Positions 1 through 7,740 are shown, counted from the stretch's first letter. The stretch: 47,455 bases of DNA from a bacterium (GCA_021827685.1 JAKAUM010000006.1:1-47455), one strand, 5' to 3'. A program made the numbers and translations. The notes: a model not told the origin generated them from the sequence alone.

Positions 1-495
<495 letters not shown>

Positions 496-514
496 GCCGT
501 TGCGCGCACGGAAC

Positions 515-769
515 ATGCAAGTCGGCGTCTATTCGCTCCAAAAAGTCCTCTACGAGGGAGAAGCTTGCGAGGTGAACTGTGCGACCCAGGCGGGGGAAAT
601 TACGATTCTCGACCACCACCGGCCGCTTATCTCCATTTTGACGAAAGGGGTGATAAAAATCATTGACAAAGAATTAAAAGCGCATTATATTCCCGTGAGC
701 TCCGGGTTTCTTGAGGTTCGCGGGGGAACCGAAGCAAAATTCTTAGTAGAGGAGAGCGTGATTGGTTAA
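515..769 (+). CDS. atpC: ATP synthase F1 subunit epsilon, short form
   Basis: Epsilon subunit of F1F0-ATP synthase, which couples the central stalk to the c-ring. The protein is 84 residues. It matches only the N-terminal beta-sandwich domain (start MQVGVYSLQKVLYEGEA, then GEITILDHHRPLISIL and the IPVSSGFLEVRGG strand pair). Typical bacterial epsilon is about 130-140 residues and has a C-terminal two-helix domain that inhibits ATP hydrolysis; that domain is absent. The ATG at 515 is chosen because the longer frame upstream only shadows atpD. The end overlaps a possible TTG start of the next gene. A frameshift hiding a helical domain was considered, but the following frame encodes an unrelated protein. 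Confidence 0.9.
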   Translation: MQVGVYSLQKVLYEGEACEVNCATQAGEITILDHHRPLISILTKGVIKIIDKELKAHYIPVSSGFLEVRGGTEAKFLVEESVIG

Positions 770-785
770 CGTTGCCACCTTCTTC

Positions 786-1211
786 ATGGAACCTGTCCTG
801 TTTAAATTCGAATCTCCGGCGGAATACTACGAGGCGGAAGTATTCGTCTTGTGGTGCTTCGATTGGAGATTCGACCGCTTACTGGACAAATTTAAAGCTC
901 GTTTTCGCCAACCCGATTATATAAAATGGGCCGGCGGGGCGAAAGCCTTGGCCGACGGAGGGGCCGACCGCGAGGCGGTCTTAAACCAAATCCGTTTGTC
1001 GGTCAGGTTGCATCGTCCGCGCAAGGTCGTGCTGATGGCTCACGCGGACTGCGGCGCTTACGGGGAATTCAAAAACCCCGACGACGAGTTTGCTCATCAC
1101 TCGGCGGAACTCGAAAGGGCGGCGGAAGCCATTCTGAGAGAGCCGGATCTAGCGCACATGGAAATCGAAAGCTATTTTGCCGACTTCTCTGGCCTGCGCC
1201 GGACGCGCTAG
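786..1211 (+). CDS. beta-carbonic-anhydrase-like protein
   Basis: A 141-residue protein, or 149 if the TTG at 762 is used, which would overlap the atpC stop. It carries the two hallmark motifs of beta-class carbonic anhydrases: Cys-x-Asp-x-Arg in VLWCFDWRFDRL and His-x-x-Cys in MAHADCGAYGEF. These are the expected zinc ligands (Cys, His, Cys) and the Asp-Arg dyad. The protein is shorter than classical enzymes of about 200 residues and otherwise diverged, so it may be a minimal CA-like zinc protein rather than a proven CO2 hydratase. It lies directly behind atpC and before a strong terminator, so it is probably co-transcribed with the ATP synthase operon. The ATG at 786 has no clear ribosome site. 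A GGAGAG lies five bases before the TTG at 762, so either start is possible. Confidence 0.7.
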   Translation: MEPVLFKFESPAEYYEAEVFVLWCFDWRFDRLLDKFKARFRQPDYIKWAGGAKALADGGADREAVLNQIRLSVRLHRPRKVVLMAHADCGAYGEFKNPDDEFAHHSAELERAAEAILREPDLAHMEIESYFADFSGLRRTR

Positions 1212-1231
1212 TTTCGGCATGCAGTGTTTAA

Positions 1232-1261
1232 GGCGAGGGCAATGCCCTCGCCTGATTTTTT
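1232..1261 (+). terminator. Rho-independent terminator after the atp operon
   Basis: A perfect 9-bp inverted repeat (GGCGAGGGC / GCCCTCGCC) with a three-base AAT loop lies at 1232-1252 and is followed by TGATTTTTT. It sits 20 bases after the stop of the carbonic-anhydrase-like gene and closes the atpD-atpC-CA unit. Confidence 0.92.
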
Positions 1262-1266
1262 ATGAT
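1261..1266 (+). promoter_or_regulatory. -10 element of the MGMT-like gene
   Basis: TATGAT lies 12 bases before the ATG at 1279. The predicted transcript start near 1273 leaves a leader of about six bases, too short for a Shine-Dalgarno site. It follows directly on the T-run of the preceding terminator. Confidence 0.55.
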
Positions 1267-1278
1267 ATTCTGGATCGT

Positions 1279-1560
1279 ATGGCAGTGAGCGGCGCAAAAA
1301 GGATCCGGGAAACATTCAAGGAGAAAGTGTACCGGGTGGTTGCGGCCATTCCGCGAGGAGAGACATTGACTTATAAGGAAGTCGCTCGCCGCGCGGGGAG
1401 GCCGCTTGCCTATCGGGCGGTGGGGAACATCATGCACCGGAATCCGGACACGAAGCGCGTGCCGTGCCATCGCGTCGTGCGGTCCGACGGGGATCCGGGC
1501 GGTTATGCGCGCGGCCGGAAAAAGAAAATGCTATTATTGAAGCGCGAAGGAGCGCTCTAG
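1279..1560 (+). CDS. ogt: methylated-DNA--cysteine methyltransferase, single domain
   Basis: A 93-residue protein that matches only the C-terminal DNA-binding and active-site domain of O6-alkylguanine-DNA alkyltransferases. The helix-turn-helix region is KVYRVVAAIPRGETLTYKEV. The arginine-finger region follows (YRAVGNIMHRNP). The acceptor-site motif PCHRVV is intact, so the methyl-accepting cysteine is present. That separates it from alkyltransferase-like proteins, which have Trp or another residue there. The usual N-terminal domain of Ogt/Ada is missing, as in small one-domain MGMTs. The ATG at 1279 is chosen because it follows the -10 element and starts the homologous region; an upstream ATG in frame only shadows the previous gene. 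Likely role: direct repair of O6-methylguanine. Confidence 0.9.
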   Translation: MAVSGAKRIRETFKEKVYRVVAAIPRGETLTYKEVARRAGRPLAYRAVGNIMHRNPDTKRVPCHRVVRSDGDPGGYARGRKKKMLLLKREGAL

Positions 1561-1584
1561 GCCGCGCGGGCTTGCTCCGAGAAC

Positions 1585-1677
1585 ATGAAACGCAAGCTTA
1601 AAATCCTGTCCATCATTTTCGCCGCCATTATCGCGGTTTTACTCGCGATTTTGATATTCGTTCCGGCGCCGCGCTGA
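1585..1677 (+). CDS. possible 30-residue single-pass membrane peptide
   Basis: A short frame from ATG 1585 to TGA 1677 encodes a basic start (MKRKLK) followed by about 20 strongly hydrophobic residues (ILSIIFAAIIAVLLAILIFV) and a PAPR tail. That is the layout of a small single-span membrane peptide. It is 24 bases behind the MGMT-like gene on the same strand. Against it: its last 50 bases overlap the 3' end of mpg on the other strand, and no ribosome site is seen. The composition is striking, but a random frame is possible. Confidence 0.3.
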   Translation: MKRKLKILSIIFAAIIAVLLAILIFVPAPR

Positions 1678-2230
1678 AATTATATTTTCTTCCCGCCCAG
1701 TAGGGCCCGGCGTAATCCACGCCGGTGCGCCGCCGCGCGATGATTGCGCGAGGCGGAATTTTCGCCCCGCGGTCTTCGAACCAGAGCCCCGTCCGCCGCC
1801 CCGCCGGCTTGCCGCAGTGCGCTTTACCGATGCCGAGAAACCGCGCAAGGAGCGCCGGGCCGCGGAGCGGGCGTTCCTCTCCGGTTGCGGGGTCGCGGGA
1901 GACGCCCGCGCGCAAGAGGACGGCGGCCGGATATCCTTCGGGGCCCGTCACGACGTTGGCGAGCCAGTGCATGCCATAGGTAAAATATACGTAAAAGCGG
2001 CCGGCCTTGCCGAACATGGGCGCATTGCGCGGCGTCCGTCCGCGGCTCGCGTGCGATGCGCGGTCGCGCGGCCCGTCGTAAGCCTCGACTTCGGTGATCA
2101 TGAGCGCCACGGCCCGGCCGCGGCGGCCGCCGCGGCCGGGGAAGCTGCGCACGAGATATTTCCCCAGGAGCTCGCGCGCCACCTTGGTCGCCGGGCGGTC
2201 GAAAAAATCGGCAGAAAGAAAAGTCCTCAT
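1628..2230 (-). CDS. mpg: DNA-3-methyladenine glycosylase (AAG/MPG family)
   Basis: A 200-residue protein of the AAG/MPG base-excision family, which removes alkylated purines. It starts MRTFLSADFFDRPATKVARE, where family members have the typical L-x(n)-F...R-x-A-LLG entry. Then come TEVEAYDGPRDRASHASRG (catalytic Glu in the TEVEAY motif), NAPMFGKAGRFYVYFTYGMH (the hairpin that inserts into DNA) and LLRAG. It ends with VDYAGPYWAGRKYNF. Length is normal. The reading frame continues upstream of the ATG at 2230, but that part is antisense to zwf. The gene is divergent from zwf and shares an interleaved promoter with it. With ogt and radC nearby, this end of the window is rich in DNA repair genes. 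Confidence 0.93.
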   Translation of the reverse strand: MRTFLSADFFDRPATKVARELLGKYLVRSFPGRGGRRGRAVALMITEVEAYDGPRDRASHASRGRTPRNAPMFGKAGRFYVYFTYGMHWLANVVTGPEGYPAAVLLRAGVSRDPATGEERPLRGPALLARFLGIGKAHCGKPAGRRTGLWFEDRGAKIPPRAIIARRRTGVDYAGPYWAGRKYNFSAAPERISKSRVKPR

Positions 2231-2234
2231 TTCG

Positions 2235-2245
2235 GGTATAATAGT
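2235..2245. promoter_or_regulatory. interleaved bidirectional promoter of mpg and zwf-gnd
   Basis: The short AT-rich core reads TATAAT on the plus strand (2237-2242) and TATTAT/TACTAT on the minus strand. The plus-strand start would fall near 2249, just before the ATG at 2252. The minus-strand start would fall close to the mpg ATG at 2230. Both transcripts would be nearly leaderless, and the two polymerases would compete for the same few bases. Confidence 0.6.
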
Positions 2246-2251
2246 ATGACT

Positions 2252-4729
2252 ATGGACGAGCGAATACAAACCGCGCCTACTATTCTCGCCGTATTCGGGG
2301 CAACGGGGGATCTCATGGCGAAAAAAATCGTACCGGCGCTTTTTGACCTGCATGTCGGGGGCAGATTGCCGAAAAGATTCGCCCTCGTCGGCGTCTCGCG
2401 GCGCGACTGGAGCGACGACGACCTCCGCGCACATCTGCGCGCCATCCTCCGCGCGCGGGCGCCCGGCGCGAAGGAAAAGGACATTTCTTCCTTTCTTGAT
2501 CTTGCCGTCTACCACCGGCTCGAATTCGCGAAAATAGGCGATTACCGGGCGCTTTATGGCCGGCTGAAGGCGATTGACGGCGGATGGGGGGCGTGCGCGA
2601 GCAAGCTTTTCTATCTCTCCGTTCCTCCGCGGTTTTACGGCGACATTCTTGACCGCCTGCGCGAGAGCCGCCTTGCGGAGGGCTGCAGTCCGGAGGAAGG
2701 ATGGACGCGCGTGCTTGTCGAGAAGCCCTTCGGGCACGACGAAAAAAGCGCGAAGGCGCTCGACGCGCGCCTCGCGCGGCTTTTCAAAGAAGAGCAGATT
2801 TACCGCATCGACCACTATCTTGCGAAAGAGACGTTCCGCAACGTGCTCGTATTCAGGTTTCTTAACAATCTTTTTGAAGGCGAATGGGGCGGCGGCTTGA
2901 TCGAAAAGATATATATCCGGGAATACGAGAACATCGGCGTGGAAGGCCGCGGCGCCTTTTACGATCCGGTAGGCGCCCTGCGCGACGTCGGCCAGAACCA
3001 CCTTTTGCAGATGCTCGCGCTCGTTACGATGGAGCGGCCGGAAGACCTTTCGGCGGCGGCCGTGCGCCGCGCGCGGGCCGCGATCCTCGGCACGCTCATC
3101 CCGCCGACCCTCGAAGAAGTCCGCCGGAGCACGTTCCGCGCCCAGTACGAAGGATATCGCTCAATCAAGGGCGTCGCGCCGCGCTCCGATACCGAGACGT
3201 ATTTCCGCGCGCAGGCGTTTCTCGCGCACCCGAATTGGCAGGGCGTGCCGATCATCCTTGAAGCGGGAAAGCGGCTCCGTCCGAAGGAAGAGGGCGAGGT
3301 TACCGAGATAGAAGTCGTGTTCAGGCATCCGAAGCCCTGCGCATGCCCTCCGGGCGGCAGGCACGCGAGCAATGCCATCGTCTTCCGCCAGGATCCGCGC
3401 GAAGAAATCGCAATCCGGTTTTGGGCGAAAGCGCCGGGGCACGCGTTCAAGCTTGAAGAAAAAACGATCGAAGCGTTTCTCGTGCCGCACGCGGAGGGAA
3501 CGCGCCAATACGTCGCCGAATACGAGAAGCTTCTCCTCGACTGCATCGCGGGAGACCAGACGCTTTTCGTTTCGAGCGGGGAGGTCGCGGCGATGTGGCG
3601 TTTCGCGGATCCGATCCTTGAGGCCTGGAAAAAGGGCGCAGTGCCGCTTCGGCGCTATGCTCCCGATCACGGCGCCATTGCCGCTGAAGCGGAGGCGCAG
3701 GCGGGGTCGGCCGCGCGGGCGGCGGTTCCCGCGATGCCCCGCGCCATCGGACTGTACGGCCTCGGGAAGATGGGAGCGAACGTGGCGCGACAGCTCCGCG
3801 AGAAAGGGTGGCGCGTCGTCGTTGCGAACCGCTCTCCGGATCCCGCCGCCGCGATGGCGGCGGACGGATTCGAAACGGCGGAAGGGGCGGGCGGGCTTGC
3901 CGCGGCGCTTTCTTCTCCATCAATGCCCGCGTCCGGGCCCGCGCCTTCCCGCGGCGCGGGCCGCCGGCCGCGCCGCGTCATCTGGCTCATGATTACGGCG
4001 GGCAAGGGCGTGGATGAATTCCTTTTCGGCGCCCGCGGCGGTTCGCCGCGCGCCGCGCGCGGGCGCGGAGGACTCGCGGGATTCCTGCGCCGCGGCGACA
4101 TCGTGATCGATGCGGGCAATTCTTTTTACGAAGACACGATCCGCCGCGCGCGGCGGTTCGCCGCGCGCGGCGTGAAATTCGTCGACGTCGGATTTTCGGG
4201 CGGCCCTTCCGGCGCCCGGCGCGGCGGATCGCTCATGGTCGGGTGCGACGCCGAAACGTTCGCGTATCTTGAGCCGCTTTTCGCCGATCTCTCGGCGCCG
4301 CTCGGCTACGGCCGCATGGGCGCGCCGGGCGCGGGCCATTTCGTGAAAATGGTCCACAACGGGATCGAGTACGGGATGATGCAGTCCCTCGCGGAAGGGT
4401 TTGCGCTTATGAAGAAATCGCCTTTCAAGCTGGATCTCGAAGAAGTCGCCCGCGTATATAACCGCGGGAGCGTGATTGAATCGCGCCTCGTCGGATGGCT
4501 TGGAGAGGCCTTTGGGGAGTACGGAGAGGATCTCGCAGGAGTTTCCGGCGCCGTTGCCGCGACGGGTGAGGGGGAGTGGACCCTGAAGACCGGCCGCAAG
4601 CGGGGGCTCCGCCTTCCGGCGATAGAGAGCGCATTCAAGTTCCGCATCGAATCGAAAAAGAAGCCGAGCTATGCGGGCCGCATCCTGTCCGCCCTCCGCA
4701 ACCGCTTCGGCGGCCACTCGGTCAAATAG
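2252..4729 (+). CDS. zwf-gnd: fused glucose-6-phosphate dehydrogenase / 6-phosphogluconate dehydrogenase
   Basis: One open frame of 825 residues joins two oxidative pentose-phosphate enzymes. Residues 1 to about 480 are G6PDH: the nucleotide-binding start (VFGATGDLMAKK), the substrate motif RIDHYLAKE at 185-193 (the usual Gly is Ala), EGRGAFYDPVGALRDVGQNH with the catalytic His at 250, and a normal C-terminal sheet. After an Ala-rich linker, residues from about 498 are a short, YqeC/GndA-type 6PGDH: GLYGLGKMGANVARQL, IVIDAGNSFYED, VDVGFSGGPSG, then GHFVKMVHNGIEYGMM with the catalytic Lys and Glu. No frame break is seen. The lactonase between the two steps is not in the window. An ATG at 2246 is also in frame, but 2252 fits the promoter better. 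The product would make NADPH and ribulose-5-phosphate. Confidence 0.93.
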   Translation: MDERIQTAPTILAVFGATGDLMAKKIVPALFDLHVGGRLPKRFALVGVSRRDWSDDDLRAHLRAILRARAPGAKEKDISSFLDLAVYHRLEFAKIGDYRALYGRLKAIDGGWGACASKLFYLSVPPRFYGDILDRLRESRLAEGCSPEEGWTRVLVEKPFGHDEKSAKALDARLARLFKEEQIYRIDHYLAKETFRNVLVFRFLNNLFEGEWGGGLIEKIYIREYENIGVEGRGAFYDPVGALRDVGQNHLLQMLALVTMERPEDLSAAAVRRARAAILGTLIPPTLEEVRRSTFRAQYEGYRSIKGVAPRSDTETYFRAQAFLAHPNWQGVPIILEAGKRLRPKEEGEVTEIEVVFRHPKPCACPPGGRHASNAIVFRQDPREEIAIRFWAKAPGHAFKLEEKTIEAFLVPHAEGTRQYVAEYEKLLLDCIAGDQTLFVSSGEVAAMWRFADPILEAWKKGAVPLRRYAPDHGAIAAEAEAQAGSAARAAVPAMPRAIGLYGLGKMGANVARQLREKGWRVVVANRSPDPAAAMAADGFETAEGAGGLAAALSSPSMPASGPAPSRGAGRRPRRVIWLMITAGKGVDEFLFGARGGSPRAARGRGGLAGFLRRGDIVIDAGNSFYEDTIRRARRFAARGVKFVDVGFSGGPSGARRGGSLMVGCDAETFAYLEPLFADLSAPLGYGRMGAPGAGHFVKMVHNGIEYGMMQSLAEGFALMKKSPFKLDLEEVARVYNRGSVIESRLVGWLGEAFGEYGEDLAGVSGAVAATGEGEWTLKTGRKRGLRLPAIESAFKFRIESKKKPSYAGRILSALRNRFGGHSVK

Positions 4730-4736
4730 GACCGTC

Positions 4737-4946
4737 TTACTTTTTTTCCTCGTATTTCGCGATTTCCGCCTGGAGGAATTCTTTCGCGCCCGGGTTCGTC
4801 ATTATTGAGACCATCCGTTTTGCCTCGTCGAGATGCGCGTCCAGATCCGTGGCATAAAAGAGGGCGAGCGTCATGTCGGTCGAGTCCTCGGGCGGCCTCT
4901 CGGGCGCGCCCGTTTCCCTCCTCGGTTTCTCCATATTTTTGTTCAC
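4737..4946 (-). CDS. small charged protein of unknown function
   Basis: A 69-residue product from the GTG at 4946, or 65 residues from the ATG at 4934. I do not recognise a family. The N-terminal third is polar (EKPRRETGAPERPPEDSTD). The rest looks like one or two amphipathic helices (ALFYATDLDAHLDEAKRMVS, then FLQAEIAKYEEKK). It has no signal peptide or membrane segment. It runs towards the end of zwf-gnd, with only seven bases between the two stops. The helical pattern and clean placement between genes suggest it is real; its size and lack of motifs keep confidence moderate. Confidence 0.55.
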   Translation of the reverse strand: MNKNMEKPRRETGAPERPPEDSTDMTLALFYATDLDAHLDEAKRMVSIMTNPGAKEFLQAEIAKYEEKK

Positions 4947-4996
4947 GGAAAGCTTATTGCCATCTTATCAACATGCGGTTTTCGCGTCCAGTGCCG

Positions 4997-5002
4997 TATA
5001 AT
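4997..5002 (+). promoter_or_regulatory. -10 element of the sugar-phosphate isomerase gene
   Basis: A consensus TATAAT ends eight bases before the ATG at 5011 (a second ATG follows at 5014). The predicted start at about 5009-5011 makes the mRNA leaderless. No good -35 hexamer is visible at 16-18 bases. Confidence 0.65.
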
Positions 5003-5010
5003 TAAACCAT

Positions 5011-5994
5011 ATGATGCCCGACGACATAAGGAATTATGCGAAGCAGTTCGAGTACGAGCCGGTCGTGGAGAACGCCGGGAAGCTCGGCAGGCGGAAATTC
5101 TCAAAATTCCTCGTGGCCGGGATGGGCGGGTCGCATCTCGCGGCGGACATCCTGAAGGCGTGGCATCCGGACCGGCATATTGCCGTTTGGTCCGATTACG
5201 GCTTGCCGCCGATGAGCGACGGCGATTTAAAAGAGCACCTTATCATCCTGAGCTCGTATTCGGGGAACACCGAAGAGGTCGTTGACGCATTCAATGCGGC
5301 TCGCGCGAAGCGTTCCGCGATCGCGGTCGTCGCCGCGCGCGGGAAGCTCATCGCGCTCGCCCAAAAATCCGGCGCGCCTTACGTGCAGATGCCGGATCTC
5401 CGCATCCAGCCGCGGATGGCGACCCCGCTTTCCCTGCTTGCGACCGCCGCCGTGATGGGGGAAAAAGGATGGGTTGCAGAGGCGCGGGCGCTTGCGCCCC
5501 ATCTGCATCCTTCGCGGGAAGAGCACCGGGGGCGCGACCTCGCGAAGCGCCTGCATGAAGCGGTGCCCGTGATATACGCTTCGGCGCGGAATGCCGCGGT
5601 CGCCTACAACTGGAAAATAAAGTTCAACGAGACCGGAAAAATTCCTTCATTCTGCAACGTCGTGCCGGAATCGAACCATAACGAAATGACGGGATTCGAC
5701 GCAAAGGGGAGGGCGGCGGCGCTCTCGGGGCATTTCCATTTTGTGTTCCTGAAGGACGGCGACGACGACCCGCGCATCACGAAGCGCATGAGCATTCTCG
5801 AGAAACTTCTCCGCGACCGCGGCTTCAAGTCGGAAGTGGTACTGCTGCAGGGCAAATCCCGCCTCCATAAAATTTTTAACGGGCTCCTGCTCGCGGACTG
5901 GGCGGCGTACCACACGGCGAAATTCTACGGCACGGAGCCGGAGCAGGTGCCGATGGTGGAGGAATTCAAGAAGCTCATGTCCCGCGGGCGGTAG
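5011..5994 (+). CDS. SIS-domain bifunctional phosphoglucose/phosphomannose isomerase
   Basis: A 327-residue protein of the archaeal-type bifunctional PGI/PMI family, which interconverts fructose-6-phosphate with glucose- and mannose-6-phosphate. The first SIS domain holds FLVAGMGGSHLAADILKAW and LIILSSYSGNTEEV, where the Ser/Thr residues bind sugar phosphate. The C-terminal half carries the family signature VVPESNHNEMTGFD, with the conserved Glu and His used in catalysis. It ends with a typical helical tail (DWAAYHTAKFYGTEPEQVPM). Length is normal for the family. It follows zwf-gnd on the same strand with one small opposing gene between, so the two supply neighbouring steps around glucose-6-phosphate, though this gene has its own promoter. 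Confidence 0.93.
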   Translation: MMPDDIRNYAKQFEYEPVVENAGKLGRRKFSKFLVAGMGGSHLAADILKAWHPDRHIAVWSDYGLPPMSDGDLKEHLIILSSYSGNTEEVVDAFNAARAKRSAIAVVAARGKLIALAQKSGAPYVQMPDLRIQPRMATPLSLLATAAVMGEKGWVAEARALAPHLHPSREEHRGRDLAKRLHEAVPVIYASARNAAVAYNWKIKFNETGKIPSFCNVVPESNHNEMTGFDAKGRAAALSGHFHFVFLKDGDDDPRITKRMSILEKLLRDRGFKSEVVLLQGKSRLHKIFNGLLLADWAAYHTAKFYGTEPEQVPMVEEFKKLMSRGR

Positions 5995-6066
5995 TCGGGA
6001 ACGAAGCCCGCGGGGCTCCGCGCTCGTTTTAGAAAAATTTTATCGCCCTTGTGGCAGAGTGGCTCC

Positions 6067-6927
6067 ATGGAGGCGCTCCTCGGGTTGGTTTCCCATTTTT
6101 ACGTTCTCGTGAGGCATGCCGCCGGGCTTCGGTGGTTTCGCGGAGGCGCCGCCGCCCGCGAGGGCGGCCGCATGGCCGCCCTCGCGGGCGGGAGGCTTTT
6201 TGCCGATTTGTCGCATGAGCTCCAGACGCCGCTCACGATCCTGAGGGCGGATCTTGAGATACTGTCGGGGAAGAGGAAGGGCGACCGCGCCGCGGCGCTC
6301 CGGACGATGGGCGCCGCGACCGAACGCATGTCGCGGATGGTGGAAGGATTCCTCGCCGCCGTCCGGATGGAATCTCTCGGGGAAGAACTGGAGCTCCGGG
6401 AGTTTCTTCTCGCCGAATTATTGGAGGAGGTCGGGGATGACTGCGCGCTCGTCGCCGAGGACGAGGGCGTCGAGCTTTCGTTTTCGTGCGGCAGCGCGGC
6501 GCTCATCGTGGCCGACCGCGACAGGATGAAGGAAGTGGTGTTGAATCTCGTGGGCAATGCCTTAAAACATACCGGCCGCGGCGGCGGGATCGCGGTATCG
6601 GGGCGCATCGTGGCTGACGGCCGCGCGCGGAGCGCGGAGATCGCGGTCTCTGATACGGGTACGGGCATCGCGCCGGAAGAGCTCCCGCGCATTTTCGAGC
6701 GGTTTTACCGGATTGGCGGCGATGCGTCGCGCGGCACCGGCCTCGGCCTGCATATTTGCCGGAAGATCGTAGAGGCCCATGGCGGCAGGATCGCGGCTTC
6801 GAGCGAGCTTGGGAAGGGGAGCTGTTTTACCGTGTTTTTGCCGCTCTCCGACGCGCCGTCTGACGGCGGAGAAAGAGGCGCGCCTTCCGCGTCGTTGCCG
6901 CGCCGGAGCGGCGGAAGCGCCCTATGA
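6067..6927 (+). CDS. histidine kinase catalytic core without sensor domain
   Basis: A 286-residue two-component histidine kinase. The H box is DLSHELQTPLTIL with the phospho-acceptor His at residue 50. It is followed by the N box (NLVGNALKHT), G1 (SDTGTGI), F box (FERFYR) and G2 (GTGLGL), so all ATP-binding elements are present. The N-terminus has only about 45 residues before the H box. It has one weakly hydrophobic stretch (LLGLVSHFYVLVRHA) but no clear transmembrane span, HAMP or PAS domain, so signal input must come from a partner or be cytosolic. No response regulator lies next to it. The start at ATG 6067 is preferred; a TTG at 6049 is also in frame. The C-terminal 25 residues are a low-complexity Gly/Ser/Arg tail. 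Confidence 0.88.
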   Translation: MEALLGLVSHFYVLVRHAAGLRWFRGGAAAREGGRMAALAGGRLFADLSHELQTPLTILRADLEILSGKRKGDRAAALRTMGAATERMSRMVEGFLAAVRMESLGEELELREFLLAELLEEVGDDCALVAEDEGVELSFSCGSAALIVADRDRMKEVVLNLVGNALKHTGRGGGIAVSGRIVADGRARSAEIAVSDTGTGIAPEELPRIFERFYRIGGDASRGTGLGLHICRKIVEAHGGRIAASSELGKGSCFTVFLPLSDAPSDGGERGAPSASLPRRSGGSAL

Positions 6928-6933
6928 TATAAT
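6923..6933 (+). promoter_or_regulatory. -10 region of radC overlapping an apparent ATG
   Basis: TATGAT (6923-6928) and TATAAT (6928-6933) lie in tandem, and the second includes the first bases of an in-frame ATG at 6932. If either hexamer is the -10 element, transcription starts at about 6935-6940 and the ATG at 6932 is not in the mRNA. Confidence 0.55.
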
Positions 6934-6946
6934 GAAAAAGCGAAAA

Positions 6947-7738
6947 ATGATCATACCCGAAGCGGAATTACGCGGAGATTTCTATATGCGCCGGACGGAT
7001 GATTTGGTGTTGGACGGGGATGGGCCCAGCCAGAATTTTTCGGGAGGCGCCGCCGTCAAAGAATACGTCCTTCGCGTCCGCGATCTGCCGCAGGAAGAAA
7101 AGCCGCGCGAGAAACTTATAAAGTACGGCCCGGGCGCGCTTTCCACGGGCGAGCTTCTCGCCGTGCTCCTTAATGCGGGCACGAAGAAGGAGGGAGTCCT
7201 TTCGATGTCGCGGCGCATTCTTAAGGAATACGGCGAAAACGCGCTCGTATCGCAGAAGGATCCGAAAAAAGTGGGCGCGACGCTCGGCATCCCGCTCGTA
7301 AAGGCGTGCCAGCTCGTTGCCTCATTCGAGCTTGGCCGCCGGCTTTTCCAATCGCCCGCCGCAGGGCGCCCCATGACGCTCCGTACGGCGAGCCAGGTAT
7401 TCGACTATCTGAAGGACATGCGCGATTTGCAAAAAGAGCATCTGCGCGGCCTCTACCTGGACAGCCATTACCGACTCATTCACGATGAGCTCGTTTCGGT
7501 GGGGAGCATGACGGCGAACGTGGTGCACCCGCGCGAGGTGTTCCGCCCCGCGCTGGAGCATTCGGCTTCCGCCGTCATCCTCGCGCATAATCACCCGTCC
7601 GGCGTGCTTGCTCCTTCCGAGGCCGACCTCGCGGTGACGCGCCAGATCATCGAAGCGGGGAAGATCATGGGCATCGACGTGCTGGATCACGTCATCATCG
7701 CGAAATCGAAATTTGCGAGCATCCCTGCGGAATATTGA
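6947..7738 (+). CDS. radC: RadC-family JAB/MPN-domain DNA repair protein
   Basis: A 263-residue RadC protein. The N-terminal part has the helix-hairpin-helix UPF0758 domain (REKLIKYGPGALSTGELLAV and ATLGIPLVKACQLVASFELG). The C-terminal JAB/MPN metallo-domain has EHLRGLYLDSHYRLI, then the metal-binding HNHPSG and downstream Asp (SEADLAVTRQI), so the JAMM site looks intact. The role of RadC remains unclear; the old link to recombination is not secure. An upstream ATG at 6932 would add five residues (MKKRK) but lies inside the -10 hexamer, so 6947 is chosen. The gene follows the histidine kinase by a few bases yet has its own promoter. Confidence 0.92.
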   Translation: MIIPEAELRGDFYMRRTDDLVLDGDGPSQNFSGGAAVKEYVLRVRDLPQEEKPREKLIKYGPGALSTGELLAVLLNAGTKKEGVLSMSRRILKEYGENALVSQKDPKKVGATLGIPLVKACQLVASFELGRRLFQSPAAGRPMTLRTASQVFDYLKDMRDLQKEHLRGLYLDSHYRLIHDELVSVGSMTANVVHPREVFRPALEHSASAVILAHNHPSGVLAPSEADLAVTRQIIEAGKIMGIDVLDHVIIAKSKFASIPAEY

Positions 7739-7740
7739 GC

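Noticed and set aside
1817-2245. Upstream extension of the zwf-gnd frame
   Set aside because: It is antisense to mpg and precedes the promoter. G6PDH homology starts at about 2252.
6045-6075. tRNA-like 5' fragment (GTGGCAGAGTGGCT) before the histidine kinase
   Set aside because: It resembles a tRNA D-arm start, but no matching D-stem, anticodon arm or T-arm follows. The sequence runs into the kinase gene.
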